In this document: positions 16,719 to 26,230 of the stretch, piece after piece
How positions within the stretch are numbered: position 1 is the stretch's first letter
Layout of the letters: each line of letters begins with the position of its first letter
NCBI GenBank assembly: GCA_905221605.1
Contig: CAJNDS010002635.1
Coordinates: 563,418 to 590,917 of the forward strand
Direction: 5' to 3'
Length of the DNA: 27,500 nt
Source of the DNA: Symbiodinium natans
Taxonomy: Eukaryota > Sar > Dinophyceae > Suessiales > Symbiodiniaceae
Notes under the pieces: model-generated
What the model saw: the letters and a program-made list of their open reading frames with translations, nothing else
Told to the model about the DNA's origin: nothing
The model's database searches: none
Made by a program: the position numbers and the translations under genes

Positions 16719-19700
16719 TCATTTCCGCTTCTTCAACGCGATGGACTGGGCGAGCTGACGCGCCTGGGGGTGGGTTTAGGGTTTAGGGTTTATGGGTTTA
16801 GGGTTTAGAGTTTAGGGTTTAGGGTTTGGGGTTTGGGGTTTAGGGTTTAGGGATCGTGCGAGGTCGCGGCTCACTCTGAGGGTGTCGGGGTCTCACCGTA
16901 AGCGCAGGGTTTTGGGGCATATGGGGTTCACGAAGGCTCACCGAGTTTATCTGAAGCTATGGTGTTCAGGTTTAGGGCTTTAAGAGGGGGTGGTGTGGGT
17001 CTTATTCCTGGAGTTTGTGGAGGACTCGGACTCTAGGGCCATAGAACCGCGAGTCCACATCGAGACCATCGCAAGTTAGACTGACCGTTGAGGCAGGCTG
17101 CCCGCTGGGACAACTCCTTCACGTACCGCCAGTTCCCCTGGGCGACAGCATCCTGGTGGTTGTTTGGTTTAGGGTTTAGGGTTTCTAGGGTTCAGGGTTC
17201 AGGGTTCAGGGTTCAGGGTTTAGGGTTTAGGGGTTCGGGTTTCAGGCCGGCCTTGGAACCTTCTTTACCTGCAGTTTTCTGGGGGTTCATACCTACTAAA
17301 TATGGGGGTAGTTACCACTAGTTTTACATTTTGTCTGGGGTTTAGGGTTTAGGGTTACTAAATTACTAAATATAGGGCAGTTAATACTAAACTGTATAGG
17401 TACATAGAGTCGCAGGTCCCGGCAACTTGCTCTATTTTGCCACAGCAGGACGGTCACGAAGCATATGCTCCTGTTGAACGTTCTAACCCTAAACCCTAAA
17501 CCCTAAACCCGAAACCCTAAACCCTAAACGCAAGAAGGCGTCCTGAGGAACCATCCAGGAGCCACCGCAGCATGCCACTTGCGGCATCATCAAGTACTTC
17601 CTCAGGAGATCTCACGGAAACCCTAAACCCGGAACCCTAAGCCCTAAACCCTAAACCCTAAACCCTAAACTCTGCCTAAGGGGTGCTGCTCGCGGAGGGC
17701 TACAGTAGCAGTGCCCCAACCCCCCCCCCCTCCACAAATGTGGCTCAAGTTGCTCAAGGTTGTCTTCGGAGATGCCGCCTGGCGGTAAAAGTATGACAGT
17801 GGGATGTTCCCCCTTGTACTGACAGTCAGTCCTTCAGAATTAGGGATTGTAAAAGGGGCTACTATAATCCCCACTAAGGACTGTTAGTTACAAGGGGGAA
17901 CATCCCAAAGTATGACTTTAACACCAAGGGGAAGCTGATAACCGGTAACAAGCCACGTAGTATAAGGGCCTTACAGGAGTGCATCTTGCAAAAGGGCTCG
18001 CTCTTGTGAGGTTCTACCCTAAAACCCTAAACCCTATCAACCCTAAACCCTACAAACCCTACAAACCCTACAAACCCTACAAACCCTACAAGCCCTAAAG
18101 CTTATAAACCCTATAAAACCTGAACCCTAAACCCTTAAGGCGCCTGTGGGCATCCAGGTGATCTGCCCATACGGAGCCGAGATGGCCTTGAGGGTGTTCA
18201 CCCCGCCATTGGCCTGCAGGCGAATTTCCGTCGCTTGCAGCCAAGGTTTAGGGTTTAGGGTGTCTAGGGTGTCTAGGGTGTTTAGGGTGTTTAGGGGGTT
18301 TAAGATTCAGGGTTCAGGGTTCAGGGTTTAGGGTTTACGGTTTAGGATTTAGGGAAAATTCACTGATCATCTCACTGATATCTCCGCTCACGGAGCTCCT
18401 ACTCGCACGAATGGCTCTCCCTGTTTCAGCAATGCAATGCGCGCTGAAGCTTTGCGCTCCTAGGCGCCCTTTCTGATGGCTCTTTCACGCGCATGTGGTC
18501 GCTCAACGCTTTGCGCACCTCAGCTGGGAAGAACTTCAGCACGGAGAGGCCCATGCGCATGGCACTTTCAACCTTTGGGGACGACACCATAAAATGGGGC
18601 AGGTTTGTGGAATTAACAGTTTATAGCTTTATCAGGACTATAATTATGTCGGGGTTAAAGGACTTTGGCCTCTTTATTCTATCCTACTCTTAGCCTGCTT
18701 TCGACACAGGCATGGAGGTTACCAACAAGAAAATTGGCTCTTCGCCTCCCCTACTGCTTACTATGCCGCACTGCTACACCCTCCTTTCTTGGCGAGCATG
18801 AGCAGGGTTTAGGGTTTAGGGTTTCGAGGTTAGGGTTTAGGGTTGAAGGGTTTCGGGGGTGATTCGGGGCTCAGGTGGGTACAAATCGTGCAGTCGCCTC
18901 GGTCGGTGTGGCCACGCCCGGGATGACGGCAACGCCGTTTTCCAGACACCAGTTTACGACCTGCAAAATCCAGAGGCTCCGTTGCCGGGAGAACTTCTGC
19001 CGCTCTTTGTAAGGAATTCGGGAGTTAGGTACCCTTGCAGTACTTTTATTTCATCCCTCAAAGGTTTGCAGCAGGGGGACAGAAGCTACCTAACTCCTGA
19101 TTCCCGAACTGGTCAGTTGAGGCCCTCCTATAGATCGAACCACATGCATTGACTCTTTCTAGATTCTTGTTAAGATCAGAAAGTCACCACCAACTTCAAC
19201 TCAAGTTCCAACAAAAGCACGAACCCGATAATGACACTCAGTTGCCACCACAAGGGCGCGGCATGTACTGTTTTGTTGAGTTGTACAGCCCTATTATGGC
19301 AATTTAGCCATCCCACCCCTAGCCCTACAACCCTACCACCCTACCACCCTACAACCCTAAACCCAGAAAGCCTATAACCCTACACCCTTAAACCCTACAA
19401 CCCTGAACCCGATAAACCCCAAACCCAATAACCCTACTGGCTCTTAATGGTGCCTAGCCCTAAACCCTAAACCCTAAACCCTAAAACCCTAAAACCCTAA
19501 ACCCTAAACCCTAAACCCTAAACCCAATAACTACCCTACCCTAAACCCAATAACTACCCTATACTACACCCTAAACCCAAAATCTTAGACCCTAACGGCC
19601 TCTGGGTTCAGCCCCGGAGAGACAATGAACTGGGCTCCGGCGCTGACGGCCTCAGCGGATGAAAGGGTTTAGGGTTTAGGGTTTAGGGTTTAGGGTTTAG

Positions 19701-22007
19701 GGCTTAGGGCTTACAGGGTTTAGGGTGTCAGGGCCTCTTCGCAGGGGTTAGGGCAGGGTCGAGGACTCCGATCCGAACTCACCCTAAACCCTGAACCGTA
19801 AACCCCAAACCCTAAATCCTAACCTCCACGTGAGCAGTCGAGCAGCTCTTTTGGCCTGTTCTGCAGACAGAACCGTGCCGGCACCCACCTCGAATTGCTT
19901 CATTTTGCAGGGTTTAGGGTTTAGGGTTTATAGGGTTTAGGGTTTAGGGCTGAGGGCCAAGCTTTGTTCGGGATCCTTCCAAATCCGACGTCCTCACTCC
20001 CAAGCATTTCTGAATGTCTACGACTGGTCGGCATGCTCATTTTCCGAAGATTGCATCGTGGAGTCCTGTTCTTCCACGTTCTTTGAGGGCGCATCAAGGG
20101 AAGCGTGAATCAGCGAAGCAAGAGGCTGGCCCAGCGATCTTCCTAGCTGGTGCGCGCTCTCGGTTTCGGTAGTCTTCCTTCGTTCGCACCCCTCGGCTAG
20201 GGCTTCTAGGGCTAATTAGGAGTGAGTGAGTGAGTGAGGAGCAACTGCCAACTGGTGGGTAGTTGGTAGCCATGCCTCAGGCCCTGGCCTCCTGCCTTCT
20301 CAGGGGGCTCCGAAAACTCACCAGAAACCCTAAACACCTGCAACCGCCCTAAACACAAAATCCTAAACATCCCTAAACCCCTAAACATCTCCAAACCATA
20401 AAGATCCCCAACCTCTAAACATCCCCAAACCCCGAACCCCAAACCCCAAACCCCAAACCCTAAACCCTAAACCCCAAACCCCAAACCCCAAACCCCAAAC
20501 CCCAAACCCTAAACCCTAAACCCTGCAGTCCCCATAATTTCAGATCCGAGATTCCAAGGCGCTGGGCTCCGCGGCAGCCATCCGCCGCAGCGCCTCCTCC
20601 GGCCCGGGTGCGCTTTACAAAGGATCAAGGAAAGAGAGTAGGGTTTAGGGTTTAGGGTTTGGGGTTTAGGGTTTAGGGTTTAGGGTTTCGGGTTTTGGGG
20701 TATAGGGTTTCGGGTTTGGGGTTTGGGGTTTGGGGTTTGGGGTTTGAGGGTGTAGGGGGTTTTAAGGATCAAAGATTCCCATGAAATGTTCAAGATACCC
20801 CTTAATTGGGCGCACACCCTTAAAAGAAATAAAGGGGTATGGCAAGAATCCTTATATTCTTCTTGTATGGGTTAAGGGGGTATGGGTTTTGGATATGCGG
20901 TTTAGGGGGTTTAGGGCCTTAGGGAGGCCACCTTTGCCTGGCCCCTGGTTCTCTCTTGAGGCGTCTTGGCTTAGCAGGTTACTGGAGTTTAGCGAAAGGA
21001 GCGGTTTAGGGTTTAGGGTTTAGGGTTTAGGGTTTTGGGTTTACGGTTTAGGGTTCAGGGCTTGGAGACCGAGACATCGATATGCCAACATCGTATGCTG
21101 AGGTCCTCGGCCGCTGCGGTCCGGAAGACCACCTGAAGGGGCAATGAATGTTCTAAGTTCTGATGACCCGACTAAACCCTGCAAACCCTACCAAAACTCA
21201 ATAAAACTCTGCAAACCCTGTTCGCCCCAAAACTTCTGAACCCCTCTAAACCCTAAACCCTAAACCCTAAACCCTAAACCCTAAACCCTAAACCCTAAAC
21301 CCTAAACGCCCTAAACCCTACACGCCCTAAACTTCCTAGCTTCCTAAGCCTCCTAGGCTTCCTAAGCTGGTGCTGTGCCAGTTTGGGGAGGCGGTGCCTC
21401 GATGGCTGTGAGTCCACCCTCCATCAAAGCCGCGGCAAGCCTTGGCTTGATAGGGTTTAGGGTTTAGGGTTTAGGGTTTAGGGTTTAGGGTTTCTGGGGT
21501 TTAGGGTTTCTGGGGTTTAGGGTTTGTTCATCGGGTTTGTAGGGTTTCGGGGGTTTAGGGTTTAGGGTTTAGGGTTTAGGGACCTCAGGGAGAGCGAGGG
21601 AGAGAGAAGGAGAGAGAAGGAAGAGAGAGACTCCAAGCATCCACAGCCTTGGCAGGGGGGGGCCAAGCTACCCTGGCTTTTACACAAGAGTGGCTCGGGC
21701 CATGTACTTGGGCCATGTACTTGATTCAAGTCACGCCGGAGCGCCGGAGGCGTCCTCAAGGGGAAAGGCTGGCAGGGGCCAGATTCCTTGGGCTGGGGAC
21801 TACATGAACCCTAAGATAACGCGAGAAAGCAAACACCCCTTGCCAAAGGCGAAAGCAATGAAACGCTCCACGTCATTATATACAGTGCGACTGCCGCTGC
21901 AGCGGTTTCGGGTTTAGGGTTTAGGGTTTGGGGTTTAGGGTTTAGGGTTTAGGGTCCTGCATTGCGACCACTGGCACCACGAGAGCCTGCTTCAGCTTGT
22001 CGGCTAC
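16719..22007 (-). CDS. eda: KDPG/KHG aldolase (Eda family), 14-exon gene, catalytic core
   Basis: Class I aldolase that splits 2-keto-3-deoxy-6-phosphogluconate into pyruvate and glyceraldehyde-3-phosphate (Entner-Doudoroff), or cleaves 4-hydroxy-2-oxoglutarate. Exons in sense order: 21957-22007, 21735-21754, 21398-21440, 21106-21132, 20555-20596, 19847-19888, 19600-19650, 18898-18960, 18519-18572, 18144-18213, 17754-17778, 17543-17600, 17099-17152, 16719-16763. They total 645 bp: 214 codons plus TGA, close to the 213 residues of E. coli Eda. Visible motifs: ALVVPVV (residues 8-14), GGLTAIE with catalytic Glu38, FRT with Arg42, VGAGTV with Thr66, QFIVSPGLNPE, VIPGVATPTE, LKFFPAE with Schiff-base Lys126, ANGGV, PTGGIS and GGSWMVP. 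The order and spacing match the family throughout. All acceptors are AG|G; donors are GT (2), GC (7) and GA (4). Exons of 20, 25 and 27 bp are microexons. The introns hold telomeric arrays and TIR elements. The family call is firm; individual boundaries could shift by a few bases. Confidence 0.93.
17801..17906. mobile_element. TIR-B element, flanked by a 10-bp direct repeat
   Basis: 106 bp, ends GGGATGTTCCCCCTTGTACT and ACAAGGGGGAACATCCC. AAAGTATGAC occurs at 17788-17797 and 17907-17916. The left copy is 3 bp from the element and the right copy abuts it. An 8-10 bp duplication is typical of hAT or Mutator-type transposition. Confidence 0.88.
18012..18140 (-). repeat. Nonamer array CCCTACAAA
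   Basis: Five or more perfect CCCTACAAA units flanked by ordinary CCCTAAA, ending four bases before aldolase exon 18144-18213. A nine-base derivative of the heptamer. Confidence 0.9.
18573..18690. mobile_element. TIR-A-related sequence at a splice acceptor
   Basis: Starts CTTTGGGGACGACACC directly at the acceptor of aldolase exon 18519-18572 and continues with AAAATGGGGC. The remainder diverges from TIR-A, so it may be a related family. The element edge provides the CAAAG|G acceptor. Confidence 0.45.
19013..19104. mobile_element. TIR-H element
   Basis: 92 bp, ends GGAATTCGGGAGTTAGGTA and TACCTAACTCCTGATTCC (one-base gap). In the intron between aldolase exons 19600-19650 and 18898-18960. Confidence 0.78.
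19318..19590 (-). repeat. Mixed CCCTAC/CCCTAAA array
   Basis: Variant units at the left (CCCTACCA, CCCTACAA), pure CCCTAAA at 19456-19525, and a short duplicated CCCAATAACTACCCTA unit near 19525-19565. It lies just below aldolase exon 19600-19650 and forms the 5' part of the following intron in the transcript. Confidence 0.9.
20325..20525 (-). repeat. CCCCAAA/CCCTAAA array
   Basis: Degenerate at its left end, then a run of CCCCAAA and CCCTAAA units. Together with the G-rich array at 19908-19948 it forms the inverted pair inside the intron between aldolase exons 20555-20596 and 19847-19888. Confidence 0.93.
20763..20855. repeat. Stem-loop related to TIR-C
   Basis: ATACCCCTTAAT at 20795 pairs with ATAAAGGGGTAT ending 20840 (11 of 12). 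Outer TAAGGAT and ATCCTTA may be the true ends. In the intron between aldolase exons 21106-21132 and 20555-20596. Confidence 0.5.
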
Positions 22008-22067
22008 CTGAGCATGCCCACTTTTGGACGACGGAGGGATCTGACGGGCTCCATAACATAAGGAAAA

Positions 22068-22179
22068 CCTTGGGGGACCAAATGAACCCCCAATATTGGG
22101 GTCATATACACTGACTACTATGAATCCTATTCAGGTATATGAACCGTGAACCCTTGTAGCGTTCATTTAGTGCCCAAGG
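22068..22179. mobile_element. TIR-A element
   Basis: 112 bp, ends CCTTGGGGGACCAAATGAAC and GTTCATTTAGTGCCCAAGG, AAA on both outer sides. In the intron upstream of aldolase exon 21957-22007. Confidence 0.88.
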
Positions 22180-22263
22180 AAATGCACGGGGGGAATGCCC
22201 TAAACCCTAAACCCTAAACCCCAAACCCCAAACCTCAAAGCCCAAACTCCAAACTCAGCTGGC

Positions 22264-22616
22264 CTGCGCGGAAGCCTTGATGCCTGGGCGAGGCCGCGGT
22301 GCTGCCGGCCGTCGCAGTGCCAGCGTGAGGCCAACGCCTGCACTACTACTATTTGCGTTTGGTTCGGGTTGACTTTCGGGTTTGCTCAAGAACCCCAAAG
22401 AATTACACAAACATAATCCCAATATTCCCCTTGTAAGGGAGAACATTTTAATTGTCTTTTTGTGGGGGTTCTTAAGCAAGTAGTAGTGCAGCAGAGAGAT
22501 CCCACAACAAAAGCTCGGGCGCGTCGCGCCCGCGTGCGCGGCCTGCAAGGGCACCGGCTGCGGCGCCCACAGCCACAGCGCCCAAAAAGGCAGAGGACGA
22601 GGAGGAGGAGGAGGAC
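22264..22616 (-). CDS. Possible N-terminal extension exons of the aldolase gene
   Basis: Two GC-rich segments upstream of the aldolase core, 22493-22616 and 22264-22337 (or 22284-22337). They are separated by a 155-bp intron that is essentially the TIR-I element. The first follows a TTTCAG|G acceptor. Two frames stay open and join in phase to the core. One starts with a Ser run followed by a hydrophobic Ala/Gly stretch (AFLGAVAVGAAAGALAG) and then Arg-rich sequence. The other starts with a Leu run and becomes Arg/Pro-rich. Either could be a signal or plastid presequence, as expected for a plastid-targeted dinoflagellate enzyme, but I cannot choose a frame and see no clear start codon. On the other strand the first segment reads as an acidic Lys/Glu-rich tract, so the coding strand itself is not certain here. 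Confidence 0.4.
22339..22491. mobile_element. TIR-I element coinciding with an intron
   Basis: Ends CTGCACTACTACT and AGTAGTAGTGCAG, inner arms CAAGAACCCC and GGGGTTCTTAAG. The left arm has about 30 extra bases. Read on the minus strand it starts GC and ends CAG|G, so it can be spliced out exactly as a GC-AG intron (22338-22492). Confidence 0.82.
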
Positions 22617-22659
22617 CTGAAAGAAACTTTAGGGTTTAGGGTTTAGGGTTTAGGGTCTT

Positions 22660-23024
22660 CTCTTGTAGTTATATGGCGTCACGGGTCAGCAGAGGGTGCA
22701 TTGCCCCAAACTGCAAGGTGAGGCACATGTCCGCGCACCAGCGGCTGCAGGACGATCTTCTCTTTGTTGCTGAGCCGCGGTGCGGCGGTGCCAAGAATTA
22801 AAGCCAAGACCCAAAGAGCCCAACACCCCTTAATTTATCAATTGAGGAATATTCCTTAAATCATATTAAGGATCCCTGGTATATTCCTTAATTAAGGAAT
22901 ATTCCTTAAATTTATGTTCAGGATCCCTTGATAATAATGTAAGGTATATTCCTTAATTAAGGAGTCTTGGGCTCCCTTGGGAAGTCACGCAACAAATGCT
23001 TCGAACTTGGCCGCGTGTCCTTGT
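22660..23024 (-). other. Possible exons next to a TIR-C element
   Basis: Two islands that could be coding. 22680-22765 reads RLSNKEKIVLQPLVRGHVPH on the minus strand with G/C-rich third positions, but a plus-strand reading with a CAAG|GTGAG donor is also open. 22985-23024 reads DTRPSSKHLLRDF on the minus strand after an AAG|G acceptor. They could be the missing end of the PX-like gene or the start of the aldolase gene. I cannot decide. Confidence 0.25.
22810..22981. mobile_element. TIR-C element with internal duplication
   Basis: Outer ends CCCAAAGAGCCCAAC and GTCTTGGGCTCCCTTGGG, next CCCCTTAATT arms. The interior has two related units starting AGGAATATTCCTTAAAT (22846 and about 22897), each followed by GGATCCC, so it is an internally duplicated copy. 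Confidence 0.8.
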
Positions 23025-23030
23025 AATGGC

Positions 23031-23204
23031 CTACTTGGAGGTTCATGGAGACTTGAAACTTCAAGTCTGCATCTACTTGTAACCTACTTCGGCGCAACTA
23101 TAATTGGGCAACCCACTTAAGCGCGGTTGTCATTGGGGTCAGTCTACTTATCACCTAAGCGCAGGTATGATTGGGGTTTTTAAGTGCCCTGAAGCTCCAA
23201 GTAG
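23031..23204. mobile_element. TIR-E element
   Basis: 174 bp, starts CTACTTGGAGGTTCATGG and ends GAAGCTCCAAGTAG. Contains further CTACTTG motifs and the palindrome ACTTGAAACTTCAAGT. Confidence 0.78.
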
Positions 23205-23219
23205 AACAAGTAGAAGAGT

Positions 23220-23353
23220 CTACTTGAAGGTTCATGGTACTTACTAACCAATTATAACTGTACTTATAACCCTACTTATAATACCCCTAAAGGGCCTTAT
23301 AGGGGTTATCCCAATTATCAAGTGGTTAGTAAGTACCATGAACCTTCAAGTAG
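23220..23353. mobile_element. TIR-E element with 31-bp perfect inverted ends
   Basis: 134 bp. Positions 23220-23250 and 23323-23353 are perfect inverted copies, starting CTACTTGAAGGTTCATGG. Lies 15 bp from the preceding TIR-E copy, forming a tandem pair. The perfect arms suggest recent movement or a strong cruciform. Confidence 0.92.
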
Positions 23354-23373
23354 GGCTGCTCCTAGGAGAGCAC

Positions 23374-25685
23374 CTTCTTGGAAATCTCCGCATGGAGGGT
23401 CTCGAAGTCCTGCGTATGGGTCTGGATTCACCCTCCCTGTGTTACATATGGTACAAACCTGCAGCCCTATATAACCCTATAGATCCCTACAGAAAACCCT
23501 TTCTAAACCCTACATGAACCCTATACACACCCTTTAAAAAAATATTTTTACTTCGAACATCCCCACCTTGCTCCTCGCCAAAAGGAAAGAGCGCAAATAG
23601 GATGTTCAAACAAAGACACATTGATTCAAATACGCTTTCTTCGTTTTGCTTGCAATTGGGGTTGGGCACTCCAGGGAGACTCTGGGGTTGGGCACTCCAG
23701 GGAGAAGGGTTGGGCACTCCAGGGGTGGGGCATTGGGAGACTCTGGGTTGGGCAATCCAGGGAGAGCCTGGGCTTGGGCAGTCCAGGGGTCTCTGGTTGG
23801 GCACTCCAGGGAGTCTAGGAGTCTCTGGGGTTGGGCACTCCTGGGAGGCTGTAGGAGTAGACCGGGGGAGGAGAAGAGTTCCGGGCGAGGAGAAGAGTTC
23901 CGGGCGAGGAGAAGAGTTGAGTTTAAAATCTAACAACGCCACACCGAAGGTGGGGAAAAAACTATAAACCCCGATATAAACCCTCTATAAGCCCCATATC
24001 AACCCCATACCCGGGTTGCAGCAGGTCCATTTGCTCGGCCTCAAAGGGGTGCTTCGTGCTGCTCTGCAGGCCAAAGGCCACGGCCTTGCCACCACTAGGG
24101 TCAGGGCTTAGGGTTTAGGGCTTATGTAGGGTTTATAGGGTGTAGGGTTTCGGGTTTAGGGTGTAGTGCACTTAGGGTTTTAGGTTTAGGGTTATCGGTT
24201 TTAGGGTCATCAGCCTGAGAACAGAACGTTTGCTGAGCACAAGCTTCAGGCTGCAGGCTACTTCAGGCTGCCGCGTAGAAGGTGTTCTCAATTAAGAACT
24301 ATCCCCAAGACTAACCCAGGATAAAGAGAGGGTGCGCTTTTCGGTTTAAGAGGGCTTGTAAAGGGACCCTGAACCCTAAACCCTAAACCCGAAACCCTAA
24401 ACCCTAAAACCCTAAGCCCTAAACCCTAAACCCGAACCCTAAACCCTAAACCCCAAAGGAAAGCACCAGGAGCCGACCCCCGCCTCGACCACGAAGACCG
24501 AGTGCTTCCCGAGAAAGCCAGACTCGGCCTGAGGCCAGAGGGGGCGGCTTGGGGGTTTAGAGTGTAGGGCTAGGGTTGAAGGTTTAGGGTTTAGGGCGAG
24601 GGTTTAGGGTTTAGGGTTTAGGGTTTAGGGTTTGGGGTTTGGGGTTTGGGGTTTGGGGTTTGGGGTTTGGGGTTTAGGGTTGGGGTTTGGGGTTTGGGGT
24701 TTGGGGTTTCGGGTTTCGGGTTTGGGGTTTGGGGTTTAGGGTTTGGGGATTGGGGTTTGGGGTTTAGGGTTTGGGGATTGGGGTTTATTTAGGGTTTGGG
24801 GTTTGGGGTAAGGGTTTAGGATTTAAAGGATTTGGGTTTCTAGAATTTATAGGGTTTATAGGTTTGGGTTATAGTATAGGCCTTGCAGGGCTTATGGGGC
24901 TGGGCGTATAGGGTCTGTAGAGTTGGGGGTTTTGGGGGTTTTGGACATATAGGGTTGGGGGGTTTAGGGTTTAAAGGGCTCAGGCTTTGGGGTTTAGAGG
25001 GCACCCTAACCCAACACCTTCCGGGGGAGCTGATAAGGTTTGGGGGAGTCTTGAAGGTTTCGGGTTGGGAGAGCCTTAATTAGCTGTGGGGTTTGGTGTT
25101 TATGGGGGGTTTAGCGTTCAGGGCACCACAAAAAAATGGCCTTTGGCGTTCCGATAGTTCGGAACATCATATGTTCGGATATTTTTGGGGTCAGGAGCCC
25201 GTGCCACGCTGCATCGATTTCACATGTCTTAACTGGGCACTGTCGATGTGCGAAGCTACTCTCCGTGTGCCTGGCCTCGATCTTGGGTATTGTCAGCCTG
25301 CCAGCTTGTTCCAGGGTTTAGGGTCTGTAGGGTTTATAGGCTTTATAGGGTTTGTCGGGCTTATAGGGCTTATCGGGTTTATAGGGTTTCGGGATTAGGG
25401 TTAGGGCAGAAGTTGCAGCAGTGAGCTACGAAAAATGCGGGTTTTCAATCTCTCGATGAATGCTAGCGTGGGCCGTGGTGCGTCCTTGGCAGTCAGTGAA
25501 GGACCCGGCCTAATATAAGGCATCAAGCCGGACGGGTGGTGAAGCTTAGAGTTTAGGGTTTATAGTGTTTATCGAGTATATAGGGTATACAGGGTAGGGT
25601 ATATAGGGTTTAGGGTTTAAACCTCCCCCAGAAATTGGGGGCGGGGGGGGGACAGCTCGCGCAGCGCCCAAAACTCAGCGGGGGC
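23374..25685 (-). CDS. PX-domain-like gene, exon block
   Basis: Exons in sense order: 25623-25685, 25453-25484, 25276-25297 (22 bp), 24484-24528, 24028-24084, 23374-23409. They join in phase to 85 codons. The order LAFIELTIPKIE, then GFLGKHSVFVVE, then MDFETLHAEISKK resembles a PX phosphoinositide-binding domain: a beta strand, an H-x-V-F-V-V strand, then D-F-x-x-L-H. The usual Arg-Arg-Tyr just before DF is not visible, so lipid binding through the canonical Arg is doubtful and the family call is moderate. Acceptors are AG|G and donors include GT, GC and GA. Arrays flank most exons, C-rich below and G-rich above. The rest of a PX domain should lie downstream (below 23.37 kb), and I could not identify it there among TIR elements. 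Confidence 0.6.
23547..23962. repeat. Dispersed element with internal minisatellite, copy 2
   Basis: Same start TTTACTTCGAACATCCCCACC, a more regular GGGTTGGGCACTCCAGGGAG core (23655-23860), three GGGCGAGGAGAAGAGTTCC-like units, then TAAAATCTAACAAC, CCACACC and GGTGGGGAAAAAA. Intronic, between PX-like exons 24028-24084 and 23374-23409. Confidence 0.87.
24552..24990 (+). repeat. Long mixed TTTGGGG/TTTAGGG array decaying into degenerate repeat
   Basis: The core (24600-24790) is dominated by TTTGGGG interspersed with TTTAGGG; the right part becomes degenerate with TTATAGGG-like and longer units. It lies just above the PX-like exon 24484-24528. In the transcript it is the CCCCAAA-rich 3' part of the intron before that exon. 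It is the longest such block in the window. Confidence 0.93.
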
Positions 25686-25689
25686 CTTG

Positions 25690-26100
25690 CCCAAGACCTG
25701 ACTCGAGCATGGCTGCCAGAAAGCGCATGAGGTCCCATCCCATTTATTCGGGTGACCAGGCCCACCCCTAAAACCAAAAACTCAGGGCCGAGGCCGCCCC
25801 CTACGTTGGGGGACGGCGCTTAAGCCCTTGTCCTCGATGGCACAAGCCGACCCAGCGCTCGCCCGCCTCCCCCGGCATGGGGGTCGGTAGCGGCCACGCC
25901 GGTACCGGAACACGTTCTTCTCGGGACCAGTACTGGTCCCTTATAATAAAGTAAGAACCCTGAACCCTCCCGGCGGGGCCCCTGACCTTTCAGGGGGTAC
26001 CCCCAGGGCCCCTCTAGCCTAGGGGTCCCGGACTCCGCACCGCAGCGTGCCCAAGCACCAGGGCGCACCTCACGAAGCTTTAGAGCTTGTTCCGAAACCT
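25690..26100. other. GC-rich stretch without a firm exon
   Basis: Inverted GC-rich motifs and the palindrome at 25923. A minus-strand segment near 25820-25870 after GGGGGAG|G is open in more than one frame. Probably intron with perhaps one small exon of the PX-like gene. Confidence 0.4.
25923..25940. repeat. 18-bp perfect palindrome
   Basis: GGGACCAGTACTGGTCCC, self-complementary without a loop. It lies in the GC-rich stretch 25690-26100, where I see no confident exon, only weak minus-strand coding hints near 25820-25880. Confidence 0.9.
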
Positions 26101-26230
26101 AACCTTCACAACATCTACGCCCTGTCACAGCAAACCCTAAACCCTAAACCCTAAACCCTAAACCCTAAACCCTAAACCCTAAACCCTAAACCCTAAACCC
26201 TAAACCCTACCTAAACCCTAAACCCTAAAC

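Noticed and set aside
17741-17749. TGGCTCAAG, matching the 3' end of the dinoflagellate spliced leader
   Set aside because: Only nine bases match and the rest of the leader is absent; it lies between two aldolase exons.
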